A DNA stretch of 64,000 nt from Collinsella sp. zg1085 (GTDB taxonomy: Bacteria; Actinomycetota; Coriobacteriia; Coriobacteriales; Coriobacteriaceae). Of the stretch, positions 25,644 through 35,396 are shown piece by piece. The translations under genes and the position numbers were made by a program. The stretch is from assembly GCF_018889955.1 (NCBI RefSeq), contig NZ_CP076545.1, positions 930,001 through 994,000 on the forward strand, in the 5' to 3' direction. Below the pieces are notes generated by a model. It was not told the DNA's origin and did not search any database. It worked only from the letters and a program-made list of their open reading frames with translations. Each line of letters opens with the position of its first letter. Position 1 is the stretch's first letter.

Positions 25644-27011
25644 CTAGCCAAAAAATCGCAGAATATCACTACGAAGCATATAGACAAACAACAGTGCAAA
25701 CACTCCAATACCCACATAGCTCACAATTGATTGCACGCGCAACGAAATTGTGCGTCCGCTCACAGCTTGGATTATCTCAAAGACGAGCTTTCCCCCATCA
25801 AGTGGCGGAATAGGGAGCAGGTTCATAAAGCCTAGAGAAAATGAAATCAAAGCCATAAATTGCAGCAGTGCTGCAGGACCTAGGGCGGCTGCTTGAGCAG
25901 ACATAGCCGAGATACCAACAATTGATGAAGACTGCTCAAGCACCTGTAAGGTATGCTGAGGCTGGATTAACTGTATGACATGTTGTGCTGTTTGAATAAG
26001 CAGTTTTGTACCAAAAACTACTGAATCAATCGGGTTGAGCCGAAGTGTTGCATACGATGCCTCAATGCCCAAGCGCCTATCTTGACCAAGCTGAGCTGTG
26101 GTATCGCTTTTAGCTCCTGCGCGCTCATAGCGAATACGAATATCTGTATCCACGCTCTCATGCTGGAGAGCCTTAACAAGGTCTTCCCATGTGTTGGTTG
26201 GTGTGTCGTTAATAGACAAGATACGATCATGTGCTTGTAAACCTGCTTTTTCAGCAGGTGACTGAGCTTGAATAGCACCAATAAGGTTTTCATTTTGGGG
26301 CACAGAAAAACCAAAAACAGAATACGCGAGCACCAAAAATATAATCCCGGTTATTAAATTAACAGCGATGCCTGCAAGTAGCATGAGAGCGCGTCGCCAG
26401 AATCCCACACCCGCATAGGTGCGGCGGCGCTCTTGCTCATAGAGTTCCTCATCTGAACACTCATACAACCAAGGCTCTCCCTCGTTGTTAGCCTCTGTAC
26501 GTGTATAAGCGCGCCCATCAAACATTGTGTTGCCCGCTCGATCGCGCGCTAGAGCAGCATATTTCAGCGGCAACAGCTTTCCTCCAGGTACAATACCTGC
26601 AGCTTCATCATAGATTGGCGCAATTGAACACCAATTCGTAAGTGAAAGACACGCTTCAAGCGCTTCATCTTCTGTGCAGGCAAGCGCTTCAGCAAGCTCT
26701 TCAATATCAGCTTGTCCCTTTGCATGAATGAATGCAAGCACTCGAGGCGCTAACGCAGCATCTTCAGGCTCCATACCAGAAATTGCTGCATATCCGCCTA
26801 ATAAAATGGGGGTCACGCCAAATGTGGTTCCTATGCGTTTGCTTGCAAAACTGAATCGAAAACGTGAAGGCAAGCCAAGAAAGAACTCACGTACGCGTAC
26901 GCCACAGACACGCGCCGCTAAAAAATGCCCACCTTCATGCAAAAAAACCAAAATAGATAAAACGATAAGACCCCAAAAAACTGCCGATACAACGCTTACC
27001 ACATTCTCCAT
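25644..27011 (-). CDS. rseP: RIP metalloprotease RseP with large internal insertion
   Basis: This 455 aa membrane site-2 protease cleaves transmembrane substrates such as anti-sigma factors or signal peptides. The zinc motif HEGGH is at 25-29, a PDZ domain spans about 240-310 (SPAEKAGLQAHDRIL), and the second ligand motif LLPIPPLDGGK is near 400. Between the GGYAAISG element (72-79) and the next membrane segment (about 205) lies an extra stretch of about 110 residues. Part of it (88-135) looks helical and winged-helix-like. The extra part is unusual for RseP. Confidence 0.9.
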   Translation of the reverse strand: MENVVSVVSAVFWGLIVLSILVFLHEGGHFLAARVCGVRVREFFLGLPSRFRFSFASKRIGTTFGVTPILLGGYAAISGMEPEDAALAPRVLAFIHAKGQADIEELAEALACTEDEALEACLSLTNWCSIAPIYDEAAGIVPGGKLLPLKYAALARDRAGNTMFDGRAYTRTEANNEGEPWLYECSDEELYEQERRRTYAGVGFWRRALMLLAGIAVNLITGIIFLVLAYSVFGFSVPQNENLIGAIQAQSPAEKAGLQAHDRILSINDTPTNTWEDLVKALQHESVDTDIRIRYERAGAKSDTTAQLGQDRRLGIEASYATLRLNPIDSVVFGTKLLIQTAQHVIQLIQPQHTLQVLEQSSSIVGISAMSAQAAALGPAALLQFMALISFSLGFMNLLPIPPLDGGKLVFEIIQAVSGRTISLRVQSIVSYVGIGVFALLFVYMLRSDILRFFG

Positions 27012-27023
27012 GAAAACCCATCT

Positions 27024-28190
27024 CTATGAGCTATACCTTCGTATGACCTGCCGTGCATAGCTGCGCGACCACGCGTCAACTTCTAACAGATGCTCAAGCG
27101 ACTCAACCGGACGCGCAACATGCATGTCCATACACCGCTCAACCGTCTCATCAATGGCGGTAAAACCGATGCTGCCATCTAAGAACGCATAGACTGCAAT
27201 CTCATTAGCCGCATTGAGCACACAAGGCATCGTACCCCTTGCGCGCGCCGCTCGCTCAGCAAGCTGCAAGCACCTAAAGCTTTCCATATCGGGTGCATCA
27301 AAGCTACATGCTTGAAGTTCAAAAAAGTTTAGGCGCGGCGCAGGCGTTTCCCAGCGCTCAGGATATGAAAGTGCATACTGAATAGGAATACGCATGTCAG
27401 AGATGCCAATATGAGCAAGTATTGACCCGTCGCAGTACTCCACCATTGAATGAATCTTCGACTCAGGGTGAATCAGAATTTCAATCTGGTTGAGGTCTGC
27501 ATGAAACAGATGCATGGCTTCAATGCGTTCAAGACCTTTATTCATGAGAGTTGCCGAATCGATGCTAATCTTGGCACCCATGTTCCAGGTAGGATGTGCA
27601 AGAGCATCGGAGGGTGTTTTGTGCATCAATTCTTGGCGCGAAAGACCACGAAAAGGGCCACCAGAACAGGTGAGCCAAATTTTATGGGTAGCTCGCGCAT
27701 CTTCGCCTTGGTAACATTGAAAAATTGCAGCATGCTCTGAATCAACCGGTAAGAGCTGGTCTGCAGCTACCATAGGCATGATTAGGTCGCCGCCCACAAC
27801 AAGCGACTCTTTATTGGCGAGTGCAACAGTTTTTCCTGCTTTAATAAGCTCGTAGCAAGCAGTAAGACCTGCAGCTCCAACAACACTTAGCACAACAATA
27901 TCAATATCTGAATCTTTGCACGCTTCAATTGCATCATGCATACCTACGAGCAACTTCGTTGTTGAAGAAAGCTCAGATAACACCGCATCATGGCTATGAC
28001 GCTCATCAGTCACTGCAACCGTTGGCACCGATAAACGCTGTGCTACATCGACAAGTGTCTTGGTTTGCGTATGCACCGATATAAACTTAAGCGCAAGTTT
28101 ATCGGTGTGTTGAGCAATAACATCGATGGTTTGTGTGCCCACAGAACCGCTTGCCCCAAGAATAGCAACGGTTTTAATACAATCACTCAC
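27024..28190 (-). CDS. dxr: 1-deoxy-D-xylulose 5-phosphate reductoisomerase
   Basis: Dxr makes 2-C-methylerythritol 4-phosphate, the committed MEP-pathway step. The 388 aa protein shows the NADPH motif GASGSVGTQT, ANKESLVVGG, the metal segment PVDSEHAAIFQCYQG, and LTCSGGPFRG. I chose the GTG at 28190, which forms a GTGA overlap with the cdsA stop; the frame runs 14 codons further into cdsA but without support. Confidence 0.97.
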   Translation of the reverse strand: MSDCIKTVAILGASGSVGTQTIDVIAQHTDKLALKFISVHTQTKTLVDVAQRLSVPTVAVTDERHSHDAVLSELSSTTKLLVGMHDAIEACKDSDIDIVVLSVVGAAGLTACYELIKAGKTVALANKESLVVGGDLIMPMVAADQLLPVDSEHAAIFQCYQGEDARATHKIWLTCSGGPFRGLSRQELMHKTPSDALAHPTWNMGAKISIDSATLMNKGLERIEAMHLFHADLNQIEILIHPESKIHSMVEYCDGSILAHIGISDMRIPIQYALSYPERWETPAPRLNFFELQACSFDAPDMESFRCLQLAERAARARGTMPCVLNAANEIAVYAFLDGSIGFTAIDETVERCMDMHVARPVESLEHLLEVDAWSRSYARQVIRRYSS

Positions 28191-29044
28191 AATACGCCGC
28201 CCAAACTCAACATAAGATGCGCCGTAATACATCCAAAAATAAGCGAGTCCATGCGATCAAGCATGCCGCCATGACCAGGAATAATGTCACCTGAATCTTT
28301 AACTCCTACCGCACGTTTAATGCGGCTTTCAATAAGGTCGCCAAAAACACCCATGACAGATACAACAAGCCCACATATAACGGCATAGCTTATATCAAGT
28401 TTATAAAAGCCTGTCGCAGCAAGAATAAGCCAAATGAGCACCGAACCAACAAGGCCTGCAACAAAACCTTCCCAACTCTTCTTTGGGCTAATTTTGGGCA
28501 CCATCTTATGTTTGCCAAAACGTGTACCAAACATATAGGCAAACGAGTCAGAGAGCCAAAGTGAGGCGCATACTCCCACGCTTAAAAGTGCACCTTGCCA
28601 TCCATCTATACTTGTGCGGGTAAGCACAATTGCCGAGAGCATAAACCCTGTGTAGAGCGGTCCAAAAACGGTTGTAGCAATATCAGCAATACGGGTACGA
28701 GGCGAATAGACGTACCATAAGCCAACTGATAAAAAGAGCACAAAAATTGTAGCAAGCAAATATGCCTGACGACCTAGCGCGGAAAGAGGAAATAAAACAC
28801 TTGTTATGAGGCCGAGCACTACATTGGGCACCTTGCCATCACGGCGCACCATGCGGAAAAACTCAAAACAGCAAAGTCCTGAGACTATAGCAATATAGAT
28901 TGCCGTTGTGTAGCGCCCTACAAATAATGAAGCTATAAAGGTGCCCGCATAGAGCAAGCCCCAAATGGCTCGTGTTAAAAAACGCTCAACCCATCCAACG
29001 CGCGATTCGGGCTGCTCAGGTGTTGTAGCTTTTGAAGTGGACAC
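28187..29044 (-). CDS. cdsA: phosphatidate cytidylyltransferase
   Basis: CdsA makes CDP-diacylglycerol from phosphatidate, the substrate for the PgsA-like enzyme also encoded here. The 285 aa membrane protein has about seven to eight hydrophobic segments, KKSWEGFVAG, and the C-terminal signature KDSGDIIPGHGGMLDRMDS. I chose GTG 29044, which follows GGGAGG with short spacing; upstream sequence in this frame overlaps uppS and does not look like CdsA. Confidence 0.92.
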   Translation of the reverse strand: MSTSKATTPEQPESRVGWVERFLTRAIWGLLYAGTFIASLFVGRYTTAIYIAIVSGLCCFEFFRMVRRDGKVPNVVLGLITSVLFPLSALGRQAYLLATIFVLFLSVGLWYVYSPRTRIADIATTVFGPLYTGFMLSAIVLTRTSIDGWQGALLSVGVCASLWLSDSFAYMFGTRFGKHKMVPKISPKKSWEGFVAGLVGSVLIWLILAATGFYKLDISYAVICGLVVSVMGVFGDLIESRIKRAVGVKDSGDIIPGHGGMLDRMDSLIFGCITAHLMLSLGGVL

Positions 29045-29063
29045 GATCCTCCCTACATACTCG

Positions 29064-29864
29064 TTAAGCAGGAGTATTCGATACAGAAACAAGACCCCCA
29101 AAGCGCCGCTGTCGCTGTTGGTAGGCATAGATTGCCTCGAGTAGTTCCCAGCGATCAAAATCAGGCCAATAGGTATCGGTGATATAGAACTCGCTGTAAG
29201 CAATCTGATAAAGCAGATAGTTTGAAACGCGCATTTCACCTGAGGTGCGAATGACCAGCTCAGGATCTGGAAGATTTGCGGTATACAGATGCTCAGCAAG
29301 ATGCGCTTCACTAATATCTTCAGGTCTCATATCGCCGCTTTGAACGAGTTGCGCTAAATCTTGTACCGCGCGCACCAGCTCTGCTCGGCCACCATAGTTG
29401 ACCGCAAGGGCTAGCACCATGCCGGTGTGCTGCCTACATTCAGCAAGACCCATTTCAAAGACATCACGTGTTTTCTTAGGCAAAGCACCTATATCACCTA
29501 AGAACCGTACCTGTACGTTTTCACGCTTGAGCAGCGGCAACTCATCAATAAAGGTTTTCGCAAATAAATGCATCAAGAGATTCACTTCATGCTGCGGGCG
29601 ATTCCAATTTTCCGTCGAGAACGCATAGGCACTTAGTACATCTATACCAAGACGCACTGCAGTGGTTATTATCTCGCGCAAGGCAACAATGCCTTGCTTA
29701 TGACCCTCAGCACGCATCAGGCCGCGCGCTTCTGCCCAACGACCATTACCATCCATAATGCAAGAGATATGACGCGGAATACGCGTCATATCAAGAGCAT
29801 CTAAGCTGTGTAAGCCGCTTGAATCAGCAAAGTGTTCTTTAAGTGCATCAAAATCGCTTAACAC
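29064..29864 (-). CDS. uppS: isoprenyl transferase (undecaprenyl diphosphate synthase)
   Basis: UppS extends farnesyl diphosphate to the C55 lipid carrier precursor for cell-wall synthesis. The 266 aa protein has the substrate motif MDGNGRWAEARG (near 37-48), AFSTENWNRP, and the C-terminal LVIRTSGEMRVSNYLL and YWPDFD. The GTG start directly follows the frr stop with GGAG six bases upstream. It links the MEP pathway to wall synthesis. Confidence 0.96.
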   Translation of the reverse strand: MLSDFDALKEHFADSSGLHSLDALDMTRIPRHISCIMDGNGRWAEARGLMRAEGHKQGIVALREIITTAVRLGIDVLSAYAFSTENWNRPQHEVNLLMHLFAKTFIDELPLLKRENVQVRFLGDIGALPKKTRDVFEMGLAECRQHTGMVLALAVNYGGRAELVRAVQDLAQLVQSGDMRPEDISEAHLAEHLYTANLPDPELVIRTSGEMRVSNYLLYQIAYSEFYITDTYWPDFDRWELLEAIYAYQQRQRRFGGLVSVSNTPA

Positions 29865-30398
29865 CTAAATCTCCATGACCTCAGCTTCTTTGGCGCGCAG
29901 AAGTTCATCAACTTTGGCAACATATGCATCGGTATGTTTTTGCACCTTTGCCTGCTCACGGCGTACCTCATCCTCAGAGAGCTCTTCATCGCGATCAAGC
30001 TTATTGTTGTAATCACGCCGAATGTTTCTAATAGAAACTTTTGCCTGCTCAGCAAGGTCGCGGCATTCCTTAACCAATTCACGACGACGCTCCTCGGTTG
30101 GAGCAGGGAACGGAAGGCGCACAATTGAACCATCAGTGTTAGGCGTAATGCCCAAATCGCTACCTGAAATAGCTTTCACAATGGCATTGACCAAAGCCTT
30201 ATCCCATGGCTCAACCACGAGCAAATGTGCCTCAGGTGTTTTGATAGCAGCTACCTGTGTAATAGGTGTTGCAACGCCGTAATAATCAACGGTGATATCT
30301 GATAGCACATTTGCATTTGCGCGACCCGTTCTGACCTTTGCAAAGTTATGCTTCAATGCCTCAAGGGACTTATCCATATTTTGAGTAATGCCGTCCAT
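29865..30398 (-). CDS. frr: ribosome recycling factor
   Basis: Frr splits post-termination ribosomes together with EF-G. The 177 aa protein is slightly shorter at the N-terminus than many homologues. It keeps ALKHNFAKVRTGRANANVL, the PFPAPTEERRRELVK segment, and RNIRRDYNNKLD. ATG 30398 has AGGAGG upstream. It sits two bases after pyrH, the usual order. Confidence 0.97.
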   Translation of the reverse strand: MDGITQNMDKSLEALKHNFAKVRTGRANANVLSDITVDYYGVATPITQVAAIKTPEAHLLVVEPWDKALVNAIVKAISGSDLGITPNTDGSIVRLPFPAPTEERRRELVKECRDLAEQAKVSIRNIRRDYNNKLDRDEELSEDEVRREQAKVQKHTDAYVAKVDELLRAKEAEVMEI

Positions 30399-30400
30399 TA

Positions 30401-31120
30401 TTAGTCCTCCTGATATACGACAGTACCAACCGGCTCACCTGAGAGGGCACGCTTGATAGTATCGGTGCCTTCAATATTAAGTACGATAATTGGCATCTTA
30501 TTATCCTGGCAAAGTGCTGTCGCAGTAGCATCCATCACCTGCAAACCACGCACTAAGACCTCGTGATAACTAATGCTCTCAAAACGTACTGCATCATCAT
30601 TGTTTATAGGGTCTCGATCATATATTCCATCAACTTTAGTTGCCTTGAGCAGGCAATCGGCACCAATTTCACAGGCTCGAAGTGCCGCTGCGGTATCGGT
30701 AGTGAAATAAGGATTACCAGAACCCGCTGCAAAAATAACGATGTCACCTTTTGCTAGATGATTCATCGCCCGACGACGAATATAGGGCTCACAAACCTCA
30801 TTCATCTGAATAGCACTCATAACACGACAGCTTACTTGCTGCTTTTCAAAGGCGTCTTGAAGCGCTAAGGCATTCATGATGGTTGCAAGCATGCCCATAT
30901 AATCTGCCTGAGCACGATCCATACCCTTTGCAGAGCCTGCAAGCCCACGGAAGATATTGCCACCGCCAACAACAATACCCACTTCAACGCCATCCTGAGC
31001 TATTGAGGTGATTTGCTTGGCAAGTCGTTCGGTAACATGGGGGTCAATGCCATAACCCCCCTCCCCCATGAGGGCTTCACCAGACAGTTTGAGCAAGACG
31101 CGTTTATATTGATACGTCAT
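30401..31120 (-). CDS. pyrH: UMP kinase
   Basis: PyrH phosphorylates UMP, the first kinase step of pyrimidine triphosphate synthesis. The 239 aa protein has KLSGEALMG near 10-18, GGGNIFRG near 52-59, and the C-terminal [18 protein letters not shown] 31120 has AAGGAGG upstream. It is the first gene after a clear terminator and so starts the pyrH-frr-uppS-cdsA-dxr-rseP-ispG transcript. Confidence 0.97.
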   Translation of the reverse strand: MTYQYKRVLLKLSGEALMGEGGYGIDPHVTERLAKQITSIAQDGVEVGIVVGGGNIFRGLAGSAKGMDRAQADYMGMLATIMNALALQDAFEKQQVSCRVMSAIQMNEVCEPYIRRRAMNHLAKGDIVIFAAGSGNPYFTTDTAAALRACEIGADCLLKATKVDGIYDRDPINNDDAVRFESISYHEVLVRGLQVMDATATALCQDNKMPIIVLNIEGTDTIKRALSGEPVGTVVYQED

Positions 31121-31148
31121 TCAATGGCCTCCTTATATGGTCTGATTC

Positions 31149-31157
31149 ATTTTATCA
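31149..31157 (-). promoter_or_regulatory. extended -10 promoter for pyrH
   Basis: The minus strand reads TGATAAAAT, an extended -10 (TGn then TAAAAT), about 30 bases before the pyrH ATG and just after the tsf terminator. No good -35 is seen. Confidence 0.4.
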
Positions 31158-31179
31158 GTATTCTGAGGTCTTTATACAC

Positions 31180-31215
31180 AAAAGCAGGCTATGAGCACGA
31201 AGCCCATAGCCTGCT
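31180..31215 (-). terminator. terminator after tsf
   Basis: Perfect 11-bp stem AGCAGGCTATG/CATAGCCTGCT with an 11-base loop, then TTTG on the minus strand. The T-run is short but the stem is strong. Confidence 0.75.
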
Positions 31216-31237
31216 AATACCTCACGAGAAAACAGCG

Positions 31238-32107
31238 CTACTCACCGCGGGTAAGATGCTCAAATCCAACTACTGTGATAGCGTCATCAACAGTCTTTGA
31301 GACCTGAGCAGCATACTCCTTAACAGTAATGCTGCTATCCTTAATAAACTCTTGCTCACACAAAACAGAACCCTTGAAGAATTTTTCAAGGCGACCAATA
31401 GCCATCTTCTCTTGAATGGCCTCAGGCTTGCCAGACTCTGCAGCTTGAGCCATATAGATGGACTTCTCATGCTCGACAGTCTCAGCCGGAACATCCTCAC
31501 GAACAGCGCAAATAGGTGAGGTTGCGGCAATTTGCATAGCTACATCATGAGCAAAGGTCTTGAATGCCTCAGAAGTAGCTGTCTCAGGATTTGTAAAGCC
31601 AAACTCAGCAAGAACACCAATCTTGCCACCCATATGGAGATAGCTCGAAAGTGCACCAGCCTCAGTTGAACGACGAGCAAAACGAGCAATTTTCATATTC
31701 TCGCCGATAACGTGAATGAGCTCAGTCAAAGCAGCCTCAACGGTCTCATCACCCATAGACGTCGCAAGCAAAGCATCGAGGTCTGCAGGATTTTCACGCA
31801 CAACAAGCTCGGCTACTGCTATTGCAAAGTTGGTAAACTTAGGATTAGAGGCTACAAAGTCAGTCTCGCAGGAAATCTCAACCAATGCGCCTGTTTGACC
31901 GTCTTCAGAAATAAAAGCACCAATCGTGCCTTCGTTTGTTGCACGACCAGCCTTTTTAGCAGCAGCAGCAAGACCATTTTTGCGCATAATATCAACAGCG
32001 GCCTGAATGTCACCATCAGCCTCTACAAGCGCCTTCTTGCACTCCATCATTGGTGAGTCAGTGAGCTCACGGAGCTCCTTTACCATGGCGGCGGTAATCT
32101 GTGCCAT
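31238..32107 (-). CDS. tsf: translation elongation factor Ts
   Basis: EF-Ts recycles GDP from EF-Tu. The 289 aa protein has the N-terminal UBA-like domain (MAQITAAMVKELRELTDSPMM... CKKAL), KKAGRATNEG, and the core ALVEISCETDFVASN. ATG 32107 has AAAGGA six bases upstream; an earlier in-frame TTG has no support. It is co-transcribed with rpsB, 43 bases upstream. Confidence 0.97.
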   Translation of the reverse strand: MAQITAAMVKELRELTDSPMMECKKALVEADGDIQAAVDIMRKNGLAAAAKKAGRATNEGTIGAFISEDGQTGALVEISCETDFVASNPKFTNFAIAVAELVVRENPADLDALLATSMGDETVEAALTELIHVIGENMKIARFARRSTEAGALSSYLHMGGKIGVLAEFGFTNPETATSEAFKTFAHDVAMQIAATSPICAVREDVPAETVEHEKSIYMAQAAESGKPEAIQEKMAIGRLEKFFKGSVLCEQEFIKDSSITVKEYAAQVSKTVDDAITVVGFEHLTRGE

Positions 32108-32150
32108 AGATAGTCCTTTCAATCACGTAGACAGTAAAGCTACGGTTTAT

Positions 32151-32909
32151 TTACTCTGCAGCTACTTCAGCGCTTGCAGGCTCAGCCGCGGGTGCACCAG
32201 CCATTTCAGCCTCAGAAATCTGCTCTTTGCCAGTGCCAGCCAAGCATGCATCAGCAAAAAGCTCGCACATAAGAGAAACTGCAGAAATAGCGTCATCGTT
32301 GCAGGGAACGCCATACTCAATCTCGTCTGGATCAGAGTTGGTATCGATAAGAGCAACTACCGGAATACCCAAACGCTGTGCCTCTTTAATAGCGTTTTCT
32401 TCGCGCTTGGTATCAATAACAAAGAGAGCCTGGGGCAGAGCCTTAAGATCGCGTGCACCACCAAGGTTGGTTTGAAGCTTAGCAAGCTCTTTACCTAAAA
32501 CAGCCTGCTCCTTCTTAACGCGCAAAGCCATTGAGCCATCTTCAACCATAGTTTCAAGCTCTTCCATGCGGTTAATACGCGAACGGATAGTTACAAAGTT
32601 GGTGAGCATACCGCCCAACCAGCGCTGGTTGATATAGGGCATGCCAGCACGCTCGGCAGCACTCTTAACGGCCTCTTGAGCCTGCTTTTTGGTACCAACA
32701 AAAAGAACTTTACCGCCACCTGAGCAAATGTTGCGCAGGAACGAGTAAGCGCGGTCTGCCTCAAGAACGGTCTGCTTAAGGTCTAAGATATAGATGCCGT
32801 TACGCTCACCAAAGATGAATGGCTTCATCTTTGGGTTCCAGCGGCGTGTCTGGTGACCAAAGTGGCAGCCAGCCTCAAGCAGTGTACGAATGTTAATCTT
32901 GGTAGCCAT
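32151..32909 (-). CDS. rpsB: 30S ribosomal protein S2
   Basis: RpsB is a structural protein of the small subunit and a docking point for S1. The 252 aa protein carries LLEAGCHFGHQTRRWNPKMKPFIFGERN and the usual core, with an Ala/Glu-rich C-terminal tail. ATG 32909 has AGGAGG upstream. A promoter and a leader of about 130 bases lie in front (33049-33076). Confidence 0.98.
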   Translation of the reverse strand: MATKINIRTLLEAGCHFGHQTRRWNPKMKPFIFGERNGIYILDLKQTVLEADRAYSFLRNICSGGGKVLFVGTKKQAQEAVKSAAERAGMPYINQRWLGGMLTNFVTIRSRINRMEELETMVEDGSMALRVKKEQAVLGKELAKLQTNLGGARDLKALPQALFVIDTKREENAIKEAQRLGIPVVALIDTNSDPDEIEYGVPCNDDAISAVSLMCELFADACLAGTGKEQISEAEMAGAPAAEPASAEVAAE

Positions 32910-33048
32910 ATAAACCTCCTGTGGTTTGCCTCCGCGCGAGGTCAACCTCGTATGCCACCTGATCAATAGCTACCAAAGATTCAGGCACCACGGCACGTGA
33001 GTAGTCGCGCGTGTGAGATGGATGCTGCGCTTCTGCGCAACCTGAAAA

Positions 33049-33076
33049 ATAATAGCAGCTTCTATACTCTGTGCAA
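33049..33076 (-). promoter_or_regulatory. promoter for rpsB-tsf
   Basis: The minus strand reads TTGCAC (33071-33076), 16 bases, TATTAT (33049-33054). The leader to the rpsB start is about 130 bases and contains a small GCGC/GCGC hairpin. S2 autoregulation through this leader is possible but not shown. Confidence 0.6.
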
Positions 33077-33094
33077 GTTGGGACATAGAAGATG

Positions 33095-34036
33095 TTAAGA
33101 AGCTGTGGGATTGCGCGTATCTATAGGTATATCTTCAGCTCGCGGATGCGCCTGGAGCATGACATGGCGTAGATGCTCAGGATGTATGTGAGTGTAGATT
33201 TGCGTAGTTGAAAGTGAAGCATGTCCTAGTAGTTCTTGTACCACCCGCAAATCAGCGCCTCCTTCAAGCAGGTCAGTTGCAAAGGTATGCCGCATTGCAT
33301 GGGGCGATATATCAGCAGGTAAACCAAGGGTACGGCAGAGCTTTTTGAAGCGATAGCGAAGTGCTGCAGCATCCATTGCGCGTCCATGACCAGAAATAAA
33401 AAGAGCGCTCGTCTGCTCCTTTCGAGAGCTCTTATCAAGTAAGACAGAGCGCGCAGAATGGATATAGGTCTGAACCGCGGTTTGTGCCCGCGTATAAAGC
33501 GGAACAATGCGCTCTTTTGAGCCCTTTCCAAACAGATGAACCGTCTGCATATCTGTCTCAAATGAATCAAGCGTAAGTCCAGCAAGCTCCGATATTCGAG
33601 CCCCTGTTGCATACAACAACTCAAGCATGCACTGATCGCGTATATCCTCAGGCTCATTGCCTCGAGGAAGAGCAAGAAGTTCTTCCATTTGAGCATGAGT
33701 AAGTGTATGCGGAAGTGTATGTGGAATTTGAGGTGCACTCATAACAGCTGTAGGGTCCTCATCAATCAGGCCTTGCTTAAGCAACCAGCGATGAAAAGAC
33801 TTAAGTGCTGACACATGTGCAGCAATGGTGCGCGGCGCATACCCCGCTTGCACGAGGCTTCCTACATAGCTTCGTATAGAACGCATACTTGGATTAAAAC
33901 CGCTCAGTTGCTTTCGCTCACACCAACGTGCATAGGCCTCTAAGTGAGAGCGATAGGCTTTGAGCGTCTCAGGTGAAACACCAACTTGCACCCGTAGATA
34001 CTCAAGCATTGCATCAATATGTTCGTAAAGTTCCAT
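33095..34036 (-). CDS. xerC: tyrosine recombinase XerC-like
   Basis: This 313 aa recombinase probably resolves chromosome dimers at dif with a partner. The N-terminal SAM-like core-binding domain (about 1-95) is followed by the catalytic domain with R147 (TGAR), K171, H246 and R249 (HAMRH), H272 (LGHAS) and Y281 (IYTHIH). It lies next to trmFO in the dprA-trmFO-xerC order, which favours a host XerC over a phage integrase. Confidence 0.93.
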   Translation of the reverse strand: MELYEHIDAMLEYLRVQVGVSPETLKAYRSHLEAYARWCERKQLSGFNPSMRSIRSYVGSLVQAGYAPRTIAAHVSALKSFHRWLLKQGLIDEDPTAVMSAPQIPHTLPHTLTHAQMEELLALPRGNEPEDIRDQCMLELLYATGARISELAGLTLDSFETDMQTVHLFGKGSKERIVPLYTRAQTAVQTYIHSARSVLLDKSSRKEQTSALFISGHGRAMDAAALRYRFKKLCRTLGLPADISPHAMRHTFATDLLEGGADLRVVQELLGHASLSTTQIYTHIHPEHLRHVMLQAHPRAEDIPIDTRNPTAS

Positions 34037-34045
34037 GGATTTAAC

Positions 34046-35374
34046 TTAATGAAGCATAAGCTCAGGACGTTTTGCCAGATATTGTGCCAAATCGGCATCA
34101 GAGCGCTCGGCATAGGCTTGATAGCGGTCTCGTTTTGAACGGGGACGTATGCCTTTAAGCGCTGGTAGTAAGCCAAAGTTTCCGTGCATCGGCTGATAGT
34201 TAGAGGTTTCTGGATTGGTTGCATAGGCTATCAATGAGCCAAGTACGGTTGTTTCAGGAAGTGATACCGCTTGCATATCATTAAGCTCAGCGTAGGTTTG
34301 AAGTGCAGCAACGAGTCCGGAGGCTATCGCTTCAACATAGCCCTCAGTACCGGTAATTTGTCCTGCAAGCCGAATGGGGCTTCCCGGTATTTTGAATGTT
34401 TTATCAAGTACATGAGGCGAATCTACAAAGGTATTGCGGTGCATGACGCCAAAACGAAAAAACTCTGCCGATTCAAGACCCGGAATCATCCGAAAAACCC
34501 GTTGTTGTTCGCCAAAACTAAGATTTGTTTGAAAACCAACTAGATTATAGGCACTACCTTCACGCTGTTCAGCGCGCAGCTGAACTGCCGCCCAGGGGCG
34601 CTTGCCAGTACGTGGGTCAATAAGACCAACAGGCTTCATAGCACCAAAGCGAAGCGCATCAAGACCAGTGCGCGCAACTTCCTCAGCTGGTTGACAAGCC
34701 TGAAATAACTCACGACGCTCAAAATCTTTGAGAATGACTCGCTTTGCATGTATCAATGCATCAATGAAACGCTCATATTCTTCTTTGTTGAGTGGTGCAT
34801 TAAGGTAATCACCTCTCCCCTCATTGTCCCAACGCGACTGCCGAAATAACACATCATAGTTAAGCGTACTTGCATCAACAATGGGAGCCGCTGCATCATA
34901 AAACGAAAGTGCCTTAGAACCTATACGGTCAAGAAGCTTTTGCGTAAGCGTTGGTGCGCATAAAGGTCCCGCTGCAAGAATAACTATACCTTGCGGAAAG
35001 TCTTGTACTTCTTCACGAATGACATGTATGTTTTCGCAGGCAGCAATAGCCTTATCAACAAGACGTGAAAACTCACGTCGATCAACCGCCAAAGCGCCAC
35101 CAGCTGCAACGCGTGCCTGTTCAGCATAGGCTAGAAGTTTTGACCCAAGTACCTTAAGTTCGCGTTTAAGCGTACCTGCCGCTGAATCATAGCGGGTTGA
35201 TTTCAGTGAATTAGAACAGACCAGCTCAGCCAGGCTATCCGTGTGATGAGCCGGAGAAGAGAGAGCTGGCCTCATCTCATAGAGCTGAACACTACACCCG
35301 CGAGCAGCAAGCTGTAGAGCACACTCACAACCTGCAAGTCCACCTCCAATGATGTGTACGATATGCTGACTCAT
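34046..35374 (-). CDS. trmFO: methylenetetrahydrofolate-tRNA (uracil-5-)-methyltransferase
   Basis: TrmFO makes T54 in tRNA using methylene-THF and FAD. The 442 aa protein has the N-terminal FAD motif HIIGGGLAGCECALQLA, then LYEMRP, CSNSLKS, and the C-terminal GFQTNLSFGEQQRVFRMIPGLE. I chose ATG 35374, which follows GAGGAG. The gene sits between dprA and xerC; topA, found here in Bacillus, is absent. Confidence 0.96.
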   Translation of the reverse strand: MSQHIVHIIGGGLAGCECALQLAARGCSVQLYEMRPALSSPAHHTDSLAELVCSNSLKSTRYDSAAGTLKRELKVLGSKLLAYAEQARVAAGGALAVDRREFSRLVDKAIAACENIHVIREEVQDFPQGIVILAAGPLCAPTLTQKLLDRIGSKALSFYDAAAPIVDASTLNYDVLFRQSRWDNEGRGDYLNAPLNKEEYERFIDALIHAKRVILKDFERRELFQACQPAEEVARTGLDALRFGAMKPVGLIDPRTGKRPWAAVQLRAEQREGSAYNLVGFQTNLSFGEQQRVFRMIPGLESAEFFRFGVMHRNTFVDSPHVLDKTFKIPGSPIRLAGQITGTEGYVEAIASGLVAALQTYAELNDMQAVSLPETTVLGSLIAYATNPETSNYQPMHGNFGLLPALKGIRPRSKRDRYQAYAERSDADLAQYLAKRPELMLH

Positions 35375-35396
35375 GTCTATCTCCTCATGTTCTTGT

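Noticed and set aside
33095-34036. Tyrosine recombinase as a mobile-element integrase
   Set aside because: Size, full catalytic set and the dprA-trmFO-xerC-rpsB context fit host XerC; no att repeats or phage genes nearby.
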